The notes under the pieces are model-generated. The model did not search any database. It worked only from the letters and a program-made list of their open reading frames with translations, and was not told the origin of the DNA. Below are positions 44,001 to 54,069 of a stretch of DNA of 64,000 nt, piece after piece; within the stretch, counting starts at the first letter, position 1, and every line of letters starts with the position of its first letter. The stretch comes from Bolinopsis microptera (taxonomy: Eukaryota; Ctenophora; Tentaculata; Lobata; Bolinopsidae). The position numbers were made by a program, and so were the translations under genes. The stretch is from assembly GCF_026151205.1 (NCBI RefSeq), contig NC_087082.1, forward strand, positions 186,001-250,000, read 5' to 3'.

Positions 44001-44645
44001 ACAATAATTACAAATATTTCCGAAAAAATTTGTTTAATCGAAAATTTTGAATAGTAAAAATCTTGTCATGAAATTTTATCCTAAAATTTAAAGAAATCAA
44101 TGTTGCTCACAATCTTCTGCTCTTCCAAAATAGGTATAGGTATTTATGTACATTATAATTTATATATTTATGAGGTTGTCACCCCCCCCCCCCCCCAACA
44201 TGTTAAGTCGACATTGTAGACTCTAATCATTTAAATTTAAAGGACTTCACCTGTTCTGGAGATGTAAGTTTCACTGTATTTGATTATTGATGAAGGAAAT
44301 GATGGAATTATAAAGCTAGGACCTTGCAGGCAGGCCCCGTACCCCGCACACAACCCTTACGGACGACGGAGACCTCCTGCACGTGACCCGTATGCACGTG
44401 ACCCATATGCACGTGACCCGTATTACGCCAGCCCGTATGCACGAGACCCGTATTACGCAAGGGAGGCACCGCCACCTGCTCCATATTATCCGCCCGAACC
44501 TTACGCACGTGACCCTTACTATGCGCGAGATTACGCTGCGCCACCTCCCAGACCAAGGCGGCCGGAGACCCGTGCTCCCTACAGCGGGGGGGCAGGGGGG
44601 GCTCCCTATCCAGCACATGACCCCTACGGAGCTACTTACTACTAA
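41036..44645 (+). CDS. RRM gene B: two SRSF3/7-like RRMs with DPYY tail
   Basis: Exons 41036-41325, 42149-42390, 42503-42575 and 44330-44645 join in phase and give 306 residues. RRM1 has RLFIGGL (RNP2) and DPPGFAFLEF (RNP1). RRM2 has RLFIGNI and NPPGFAFVEF, then a basic KGRREGRRNRG tail. The 73-nt third exon has the same length as the 73-nt exon of gene A and again encodes a short basic Gly-rich segment (DKRTVPRGGNHGYHS). The last exon is mostly ARDPYARDPYY-type repeats plus proline and ends YGATYY. This is a paralogue of genes A and D by order, phase and tail; an RNA-binding or splicing role is likely. The start chosen is the ATG giving MSGSPSPRLF; an upstream in-frame ATG lies in low-complexity DNA and is not used. 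The first donor (AG|GTTCGA) is weak but its phase fits. A dispersed-repeat end (TTTTCCCTTGTCGCA) lies only 60 bases upstream. Confidence 0.8.
41345..41490. mobile_element. Solo half of a TTAA-flanked GGGGG-ended MITE
   Basis: TTAA at 41341-41344 is followed by GGGGGAAGGGGGTCTTCATG and 140 bases matching the left arm of the element at 46353-46868 (GTTGTTTC, GATCCCAT, CGAAATTATCGCCGGTCA). It starts 15 bases after the weak donor of gene B exon 1. If that intron were retained, the TTAA would supply the stop codon. No right TTAA was found. Confidence 0.55.
41525..42140. repeat. 23-bp minisatellite in gene B intron 1
   Basis: About 26 copies of CATAATGTTACTCCACCTCA. The last copies merge into the pyrimidine tract of the acceptor at 42147-42148, so the array may serve as part of the 3' splice-site region. 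Confidence 0.9.
42628..43560. mobile_element. 933-bp foldback element (MITE-like) in gene B intron 3
   Basis: The ends GGTGGCCCAGAAGTAACTAC and its reverse complement at 43541-43560 are exact for about 35 bases. Inversion continues deep into the element (TTGTTTACAACTAAGCCGAG against CTCGGCTTAGTTGTAAACAA; GGCACTTAATATGTGAT against ATATGTGATTAAGTGCC). Nearly the whole element is one imperfect hairpin with arms of about 430 bases. No coding capacity; TSD unclear (possibly AG). Confidence 0.8.
43561..44329. other. Remaining intron 3 of gene B, AT-rich, with G and C runs
   Basis: A G run near 43649-43661 and a C run near 44180-44196 sit at the two sides of a segment in which AAAATAGGTATAGGTATTTATG occurs twice (about 43697 and 44127). 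The GGGGGGG and CCCCCCC ends with flanking inner repeats may mark another small foldback element (about 43645-44200). No gene. Confidence 0.45.
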
Positions 44646-45020
44646 ATTACGTTTTGAGAGTTTTAGCTGATAATTTTATTATTGAGCCGGTGTTGACCGG
44701 GACACAGTGCGCTTTCTTCTTCATCTTCTCTTCATATCAAATGTATTTGTGATTTCATCTTTTTATCAAGGATTTAGTTTCTCTATTTTTCCAGACTTGA
44801 AGTTTATAAAAATTGTGCAATGATACTGTATTCTTGTATTTCAATTTTATAATTATTTATTTAGAAGATACGAGCGTACCAATTTATAGGCCTGAATTTT
44901 GTCTCCCATATAAAGTCATAGTTATATTATTATTTATTATTCATATAATATTATAATGTAAACAATATAACCTCGTTTTACCGCGGAGTTCAAGTTCGGG
45001 GAAAGAATACACATGCACAA
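44646..45020. other. 3' flank of gene B
   Basis: AT-rich, no coding potential. The gene B 3' UTR presumably lies here; no strong polyadenylation signal was identified. Confidence 0.4.
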
Positions 45021-45694
45021 CATGTTGCCATGGTAACACATGTTACATGTTGCCATGGTAACACATGTTACATGTTGCCATGGTAACACATGTTACATGT
45101 TGCCATGGTAACACATGTTACATGTTGCCATGGTAACACATGTTACATGTTGCCATGGTAACACATGTTACATGTTGCCATGGTAACACATGTTACATGT
45201 TGCCATGGTAACACATGTTACATGTTGCCATGGTAACACATGTTACATGTTGCCATGGTAACACATGTTACATGTTGCCATGGTAACACATGTTACATGT
45301 TGCCATGGTAACACATGTTACATGTTGCCATGGTAACACATGTTACATGTTGCCATGGTAACACATGTTACATGTTGCCATGGTAACACATGTTACATGT
45401 TGCCATGGTAACACATGTTACATGTTGCCATGGTAACACATGTTACATGTTGCCATGGTAACACATGTTACATGTTGCCATGGTAACACATGTTACATGT
45501 TGCCATGGTAACACATGTTACATGTTGCCATGGTAACACATGTTACATGTTGCCATGGTAACACATGTTTCATGTTGCCATGGTAACACATGTTACATGT
45601 TGCCATGGTAACACATGTTACATGTTGCCATGGTAACACATGTTTCATGTTGCCATGGTAACACATGTTACATGTTGCCATGGTAACACATGTA
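45021..45694. repeat. 25-bp satellite of perfect RFX X-box palindromes
   Basis: About 27 copies of CATGTTGCCATGGTAACACA+TGTTA. Each holds GTTGCCATGGTAAC, an exact match to the RFX-factor X-box consensus GTNRCC-N2-RGYAAC, plus a nested CCATGG palindrome and ACATGT. Only a few units vary (TGTTTCATG). The array lies between RRM gene B and REXO2. Minus-strand frames of CYHGNMKH repeats are artefacts. Confidence 0.95.
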
Positions 45695-45889
45695 GTCTAG
45701 CAGAATCTGCTCGACAGAATCCCTTCCACTGTCAGCTCTTAATACTGACTCTCTCGGTGTAGTAGTGTGGTAGCTTAATACTGACTCTCTCGGTGTAGGG
45801 TCACTGGAACTCACATTTACTGACAATTATACGTGTATATACTATATATATATATATACGTATAGTATGTATATACAGCTGACAGTGGT

Positions 45890-46056
45890 TCACTGTTGCA
45901 GCTTTTATACAGATTGATATTAGAAATTACCCCCGGGTACTTATAATTCAATATTGATCTTAAATGACGCCTGTGTACAACATCCAACTTCTCCAAGACA
46001 GCCTTATGTGCAGCCCAACAACTGGAGTTATACATCAACACAGAGTACACTACCAT
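45890..46056 (-). mobile_element. Short LINE C-terminal fragment
   Basis: The minus-strand reading YNSSCWAAHKAVLEKLDVVH is followed by RRHLRSILNYKYPGVISN and INLYKSCNSEPLS. It matches the usual pattern after the RT core of many LINEs (W..K....LD..HRR.LR...). Decayed and cut by a TA microsatellite near 45840-45864. Confidence 0.6.
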
Positions 46057-46275
46057 ACACTACTATACATCAACACAGAGTACACTACTATACACTACTA
46101 TACACGACTATACATCAACACAGAGTACACTACCATACACTACTATACACTACCATACACTACTATACACTACTATACATCAACACAGAGTACACTACCA
46201 TACACTACTATACACTACCATACACTACTATACACTACTATACATCAACACAGAGTACACTACCATACACTACAA
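46025..46275. repeat. ACACTACTATACATC repeat array
   Basis: Irregular repeats of TACACTAC(T/C)ATACACTAC and CATCAACACAGAGTACACTA. All Tyr/His-rich plus-strand frames here derive from the array. Confidence 0.85.
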
Positions 46276-46352
46276 TTATACGTATTTAAAGATAAACTGC
46301 CAAAAAACCAATTCCTTCTGCAAGACTGTTCCTTGACTAATTGTCTTGTTAA

Positions 46353-46868
46353 GGGGGCAGGGGGGTCTTTATGAAATTTCTCTCGAAATTGATTTTATAG
46401 TTGTTTCTGATAGAGAGGAGTGATATCTATCAGCTGCTTCTGGTCCCATGGAAAAATATTGTCTCTAGCCGAAGTTAGGATTTTGAAAATCTTGAACCTG
46501 GAAAAATCGTCAAAAAATGAGGTCCAAGATTTTCAAAATCGAATTTCAAAATTTTCTAAAGTTCTAAGGTCTATCTTAAAATTATGATCGAACAGAATCT
46601 TCGAAATGGTCCTTAGAACATAATATCCTGAAAGTTTCAAGGTGATTGCTCAAAAAATGTAGGAGAAGATAGATTTTTAGACTCGATTTTCAAGACGCGA
46701 TTGAAAATCACTCGCGCAATACAATTACGCATGAGCGCTGACCTTTGACCGGCGATAACTTCGGCTAGGAATAATATTTTTCCATGGGACCAAAAGCAGC
46801 TGATAGATATCACTCCCCTCTATCAGAAACAACTATAAAATCAATTTTGAGAAAAATTTCATGCCCCC
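46353..46868. mobile_element. 516-bp piggyBac-type MITE with TTAA target duplication
   Basis: TTAA at 46349-46352 and 46869-46872 flanks an element starting GGGGGCAGGGGGGTCTTTAT and ending ATTTCATGCCCCC. Inverted similarity extends about 115 bases (TAGTTGTTTCTGATAGAGAG; ATATCTATCAGCTGCTT; CCATGGAAAAATATT). No transposase. It sits inside a local duplication whose unit contains CTGCAAGACTG..CCTTGACTAATTGTCTTG (46319 and 46896). A related half lies at 41345. Confidence 0.75.
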
Positions 46869-47045
46869 TTAACCTCTATACCCTTCAATTCGTTCTGCAA
46901 GACTGCCCCTTGACTAATTGTCTTGTTAACCTCTGTATAGTACCCTTCAATTCGTTCTCCATGAATGGCCCTTGAATAATTGTCTTTTTAATCTCAGCTA
47001 AGAGAAATAATAATAATAGGAGGACTCTTCCTGACCAGTGTATAA

Positions 47046-47793
47046 TATACAGTGTGTAGTAGTGTAGTAGTGTATTAGTGTAGTAGTGTAGTAGTGTAGT
47101 AGTGTAGTAGTGTAGTAGTGTAGTAGTGTGGTAGTGTAATAGTGTAATAGTGTGGTAGTGTAGTAGTGTAGTAGTGTAGTAGTGTAGTAGTGTAGTAGTG
47201 TAGTAGTGTAGTAGTGTAGTAGTGTAGTAGTGTAGTAGTGTAGTAGTGTAGTAGTGTAGTAGTGTAGTAGTGTGGTAGTGTGGTAGTGTGGTAGTTTAAT
47301 AGTGTAATAGTGTAATAGTGTAGTAGTGTAATAGTGTAATAGTGTGGTAGTGTAGTAGTGTAGTAGTGTAGTAGTGTAGTAGTGTGGTAGTGTAGTAGTG
47401 TAGTAGTGTGGTAGTGTAGTAGTATAGTAGTGTAGTAGTGTAGTAGTGTGGTAGTGTAATAGTGTAATAGTGTGGTAGTGTAGTAGTGTAGTAGTGTAGT
47501 AGTGTAGTAGTGTAGTAGTGTGGTAGTGTAGTAGTGTAGTAGTGTGGTAGTGTAGTAGTATAGTAGTGTGGTAGTGTAGTAGTGTGGTAGTGTGGTAGTG
47601 TAGTAGTGTAGTAGTGTAGTAGTGTGGTAGTGTGGTAGTGTGGTAGTGTAGTAGTGTAGTAGTGTGGTAGTGTAGTAGTGTGGTAGTGTAGTAGTGTAGT
47701 AGTGTAGTAGTGTGGTAGTTTAATAATGTAGTAGTGTAGTAGTGTAGTAGTGTAGTAGTGTAGTAGTGTAGTAGTGTAGTAGTGTAGTAGTGT
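47046..47793. repeat. 8-bp TAGTAGTG satellite
   Basis: About 90 copies of TAGTAGTG, with TGGTAGTG and TAATAGTG variants. Long minus-strand frames reading HYYTTTLL or PHYHTTTL come from this repeat and are not genes. Confidence 0.95.
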
Positions 47794-48654
47794 TGCAAAC
47801 AAACTAAGTAGTAAATAAAATGGCCACTAATTCAGAAATATCTTTTACTCTTTGAGTCTACATAAAATTCTTTACATTCTGATCTGACAAAATATTTCAT
47901 AATTTTAGCACATTTTAGTCAGGAGACTAGTATGCTGATTGCTGATTAATATCGACTGGCAACTTGTCTGCACATGACAGCCATTGCCAGTGTTCTCAGG
48001 TCAACCTATATAAATGCAGAGCTGCTTTTTAATCAGTTCTGTTTTGAATTGTTTGGATTTTAGTTGTCATGCCAACTGTTACACTTAAACCTATTTTTGA
48101 CATTTTCAGGCCCAGGGATGTGTTCTGGTTCGATGGATATGAATTAGTAGGCTGTAGGTGACATTACGGAGAAGGTGTTACTTAGTTATTCATATCATAG
48201 TGTCTATAAATATACGAGCAGTTTATTTTGACTTCTGAAGGCCCTCCGTCGTAAATTCTACAATGATAAATATTGTAACATATGTGCGGCGCGCAAAATC
48301 GCATACAAAATCGCAGACACATTTCGAGGAAACGTCTTCTGCAACTATTACTAGCATTTCCGATCTGTCAAAAGTTCCCTTTTTGGCGCAATGTAGACCT
48401 TATTTCTGGCCAGTTGCGCGCTCTTTTTATAAGCCAAAACAAAGCTCCTTTTCTACATATAATATTATATAATACTAGTGTAACCCGTTCTGAGATTATT
48501 ATTTAAGATATTACTCCAGTATAGTATAGCTGGGAGGGGTATATTTTCTACATAATAGTATGTTACCACCATTGGTCCACCAATCTTTCACTTACCGAAA
48601 TTTGTTTAATTGCAACGATCAACTGTCATTATTAAACCTTAGTTAGTTGAATGA
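47794..48654. other. Presumed upstream region of REXO2
   Basis: No supported gene. A TATATAAATGC motif at about 48007 could be a TATA box for an unknown transcript, but the open frames nearby are short and unrecognised. The REXO2 start codon follows at 48655. Confidence 0.35.
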
Positions 48655-50650
48655 ATGACAGCTATTAACGATAACGAGGACGGGACTAACCCTGGGGCGA
48701 AAGTTGATAGTACAGTACTTTCTGAAAACCTAGAAGATGGTGAGAAAAGATTATAGATTTTAGATTATAGAGTGTGATTAAACTAGCACCACCGTTACAG
48801 TGGCGTAACGTTATTTACTATTCTACTACTTTAGTACTATTACTCACCTGTCAAGGAGGATTAGCTGATGCTGTGTGCCCAGGTGAAGTGACAGATCAAG
48901 TGGAACTTCCTGTGACAGTCCCGACTCCGCCGGCCAAAAGGAGGAAGTGTGGCAGGGAAAGTCTAGTTGAGCAAGCTCTTGAAGTTGCATTTCCCAAAAA
49001 TGTTGTTATCAGGTAATTTGGAAAGAGATTTATTATTTTTAATCGAGAATGATCCCTACATGACTGTTCTACATCTATGCCATGTATACTACTATACATG
49101 TATACTCATAATCCCAAAATGTCCGTCTGTGTGTGCGCATGTAATTCCCGAGCGGCTTAATCAAGAAAACGGTTAGAGTTATGGACTGGTTCTTTTCGGT
49201 ATAGTTAGACAAAACTCTGACGAAGCCAATAAGCGAAGCTTTTCTAACCCCAAATGTGGTACTAAAATGTCTCACACACACTCTCTCTCTCTCTATCTCT
49301 CTCTCTCTCTCTCTCCCCATTTACAGCTCCCCTAATTACAGTTCTGGTATATAATTAGGTAATTTGGCAGTGGAGCAAGGAGCCGCGAGAGTATTACTAT
49401 TGGATACGTGTTGGGCGCTCAGAATTAAATTGACTTTAATGCGGCCGGTTTCGACTGGGCGAGTTCATGCTATTGCACCGTTTATACTTTTGCAATTCAA
49501 CTGCGATAGTGAAGGCACGGTTTACACTAGTATTTCTATATTTTCAGAAGCAGCAACATTATTTGGGTTGATCTAGAGATGACTGGTCTGGACGTTGAGA
49601 AGGACCGTATAATGGAGATGGCTTGTATAGTGACGGATAGGAATCTCAATATCATTGCGGAAGGACCAAATCTCGTCATACACCAAGTAGGTGAGGTCTT
49701 CCTGGCAGCCGTCCAACTGCTTCCGTTGACATAGAAATTAGAAAAGCTTGACGATGTCTACTTTCTCCTCGTTTGATATGGAAAATTTTGACATTTTTCG
49801 AAGAAAATTTTTTGCAAAATTGTAAAAAAATTAGTTTTAGAACGATTTTGCAAGAAAAGAAATTTTGCTTAAAATGTAAGACCTAAGAAGCATCTTTAAA
49901 CCGATTTTAAATATACGTCATATATATATACAAAATAGCATTACAATTAACATAATAAAAATAATATTATCTGAAAACGAGCAAACAGTCGATACGACTG
50001 AAAAAATAATCAATTAGCTGTCGATTCGAAAGAATTAAACTCTAAATCATCCAAATTGGATATTTGACTGGTTTTAAACCATTTTAAATGATACACCTCT
50101 AGAACCTCTAATATCATTATTTTTATTAGAAAAGACAATTTACAACAACAACAAAAATCCAATAACATCATCGTTAATATCATCTTAACTTAGTATTCAT
50201 GTTATTTTCTTGGATGACTAGTTTAAACACTGCTGAGTATAAGTTTTATCTTAAAAGCGGTGTTATATTGAATTTAGATTTATTATTATTATTCTGTTTC
50301 CTTTTGTAGGCTATTATTATCTTTAAACCGATTGCATCTAATTTGTTCCTTCGTCAATATTTTTTTAAATTTCAAATTTGGACACTAGTCGAATTTATTA
50401 TGTTTCGTTGTTGGAAGTAGTTGTATGAGTAAGTGTCTCCTCAGTCGGAAGAAGCATTAGAAGGAATGGGCGAGTGGTGCACAATACAGCACGGTAAGAC
50501 GGGTCTCACTCAACAGTGTCGTGACAGCAAGCTGTCTTGTGCGCAGGTCGAGCAGCAGATGATCGACTTTATATTGCAGTACTGTCCCAAAGGCAAGTCT
50601 ACCAAAAAGGCCATATACGGTCTGTAGTTACTGTTTGGTGATGATGTTAA

Positions 50651-50689
<39 letters not shown>

Positions 50690-50773
50690 TATACGGTCTG
50701 TAGTTACTGTTTGTAAGGGGGGGGGGGGGGGGGGCCATATACGGTCTGTAGTTACTGTTTGGTGAGATGTTAA

Positions 50774-50807
<34 letters not shown>

Positions 50808-51166
50808 TGGTCATGACTATTTTTGAGAGTCCCGACGAAAATGCCAAATTCTCATTCTCTAAAATTATTTTTGAGTATTTTTGAGAAAAGTTTCCAGGAG
50901 AGGCGAAAACTCATTCTCAAAAATTGATTTTGAGTATTTTTGGACCACATTGCACTGATATGAAGAATGATTTGGTATATCACTATTTTTGAGTGGACAA
51001 TTTTTGAAAAAAATGAGAAATCCATGCTGAATTTTTCAGATTCAAAAATGATTTTTGAGTGGACAATTTTTGAGAAAATGAGAAATCCATCCCGAATTTC
51101 TCAGATTCAAAAATAATTGTTGAGTATTCCCGGCGAAAATGGTCAAATTCTCATATTCAAAAATAC

Positions 51167-51200
<34 letters not shown>

Positions 51201-54031
51201 AATTTAGTGCCCAAATTAATTTAACAATTAATGTAAAAATAAGGTATTGTCAGATTTGATATAGTGGAGTCACTACTAGCTCTCCTAGTGATATAGTGGA
51301 GTCACTACTAGCTCTCCTAGTGATATAGTGGAGTCACTACTAGCTCTCCTAGTGATATAGTGGAGTCACTACTAGCTCTCCTAGTGACATAGTGGAGTCA
51401 CTACTAGCTCTCCTAGTGATATAGTGGAGTCACTACTAGCTCTCCTAGTGATATAGTGGAGTCACTACTAGCTCTCCTAGTGATATAGTGGAGTCACTAC
51501 TAGCTGTCCTAGTGATATAGTGGAGTCACTACTAGCTCTCCTAGTGATATATAGTGGAGTCACTACTAGCTCTCCTAGTGATATAGTGGAGTCACTACTA
51601 GCTCTCCTAGTGATATAGTGGAGTCACTACTAGCTCTCCTAGTGATATAGTGGAGTCACTACTAGCTCTCCTAGTGATATAGTGGAGTCACTACTAGCTC
51701 TCCTAGTGACATAGTGGAGTCACTACTAGCTCTCCTAGTGATATAGTGGAGTCAATCCTACTAATAATATTAATGTAACACACCGTTTTCAGGTCGGTGC
51801 GAGCTGGCCGGTAACTCTATCCACACTGACCGCAAGTTTATCGAAAAGGAAATGCCCAAATTCTTAGAATGTCTTCACTACAGGATTATAGACGTGTCCA
51901 CTGTCCGCAACATCGCTTGGTTAGTTGCCTTACCTTTATAGACGTGTCCACTGTCCGCAACATCGCTTGGTTAGTTTACCTTTATAGACGTGTCCACTGT
52001 CCGCAACATCGCTTGGTTAGTTGCCTTACCTTTATAGACGTGTCCACTGTCCGCAACATCGCTTGGTTAGTTGCCTTACCTTTATAGACGTGTCCACTGT
52101 CCGCAACATCGCTTGGTTAGTTGCCTTACCTTTATAGACGTGTCCACTGTCCGCAACATCGCTTGGTTAGTTGCCTTACCTTTATAGACGTGTCCACTGT
52201 CCGCAACATCGCTTGGTTAGTTGCCTTACCTTTGGTTGGTTCTTTGCTATTTGGTTTTATTCTATTCATCCAGGGCAATCTGATATGAGTAAACCACTCA
52301 CGCGCACGTGCAAATTTGTCGAGAAATAGGAGTTGTGTTGTAAGGGGGGGGGGGGGGGGGGCATATAGTTGTGTTGTAACTGTACTCCTAAAAGAAGTTG
52401 CGTAGTAACAGTGTGCAAAAATTCTTGGAGCGACAATCGACATGTTGAATTCATTTGTAGCTTAGGTTGGGATGATGCGATAAAATAGACATTCACAGAA
52501 TACTATTAACCACGTAACGAGCTTTCTCTTCATGACCGCCCACGTGGGGATGCAGTGTGCACCCCGTGTGCAGTGTGCACCCCGGATGCAGTGTGCACCC
52601 CGGATGCAGTGTGCACCCCGGATGCAGTGTGCACCCCGGATGCAGTGTGCACCCCGGATGCAGTGTGCACCCCGGATGCAGTGTGCACCCCGGAAGCAGT
52701 GTGCACCCCGGATGCAGTGTGAACCCCGTCCAAAAGTTTTGTTTTTTGAAATCAATAAACTTTCAAATTGTTACACAGATGCATTTTATTTCAAAGAAAA
52801 TTCGCCGAATGACCTTACATGCCTTGACAAGTGACCGAGTGTAAACAAAATTAGGGACACCGAAACACCAGTTGACCAGTAAACTGGTATTAGCAATTAC
52901 ATCAGGCCCTATATGCACCTATAAATGAAGCGATGCTGCAACCAAGGCATGCTAGGTTTATTCCATTGGACTAATAAGGTTACAGCCTAAAATATAAATA
53001 TAATAACAATGTACCAAAATTATAAACACAATTTATTAAACATATTTTATTAATTTGATATTTAGATATAGTCAATTTAAAGATATTACGAAAACGTTCA
53101 ATTAAATTGAGCCCTGGGGAACACCTGATCTTACCTGACAGGGAGTAGACATTTTATTTCCAATGAAAACCCTTTGGTATCTGTTTTCAAGGTAGCACTT
53201 GAAGAATCTCAGTAGAGATGCATCAATGTTATATTGTTCTTTGAGCTTCAACAGAATTATGTCGTGGTTTACAGAATCAAAAGCTTTTTGGAAATCAAAG
53301 TAAATTATGTCAGTGCGAACATTGTCATTGAGAGATAGGGCTAAGCTGTCACAGAAATTTACTAGCTGAGTTGTACAGGATTTTCTACTCACTAACCCAT
53401 GTTGACGTGGATTGATAAGATTTTCACATCGATTGAGCAATTCATCCCGGATTACTTTTTCGTAAATTTTCATAATAATACTTGTCAGAGAAATTGGCCT
53501 ATAGTTGTTAACTTCAGTTTTAGAGCCTTTTTTATGAACTGGAACAACGTTTGCCATCTTCCAATCTGCTGAAATACACCCTGTTTTATAAGAGGCTTAG
53601 ACAGGCTCACTGAACAGTTCTTTAAAATTTGTCCATGGATACTGTCGGCCCCTTGTGCTTTATTTGGATCATATTTTTAAGTAAACCTTTCATTAAATTT
53701 ACAATTAGTGTCGAAATCGACCTGAAAAAAGCTGTCACTGGAAAAGTAGACAACTGATGATATCATGGTTTGTTTGGTTGTCACTGATGATATCATGGTT
53801 TTGTATCATGATTGAAACATTTGTCTGACTCAACCGGTCGTTTCAATTTGTATCTAGCTCTCGGCCTGCCGATTGAGCACTGTCAGCAGACGACGCCACC
53901 CACAATTATATATATATATATATATCATGTATAAAAGCCACGGTCATGCTTGCCAGCACTGTGATATAAAATACAAGAATTTGCGCGGCGTGAAGAGACC
54001 TGCTAGACTTCTACACAAAGTACTAACTCCG

Positions 54032-54069
<38 letters not shown>

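Noticed and set aside
46998-47802. Long minus-strand frames of 168 and 266 codons (HYYTTTLL repeats)
   Set aside because: They are translations of the 8-bp TAGTAGTG satellite, with open frames in more than one phase and no non-repeat part.
48263-48506. Two overlapping plus-strand frames of about 70 codons before REXO2
   Set aside because: Overlap in different phases, no recognised motif and no splice partner.
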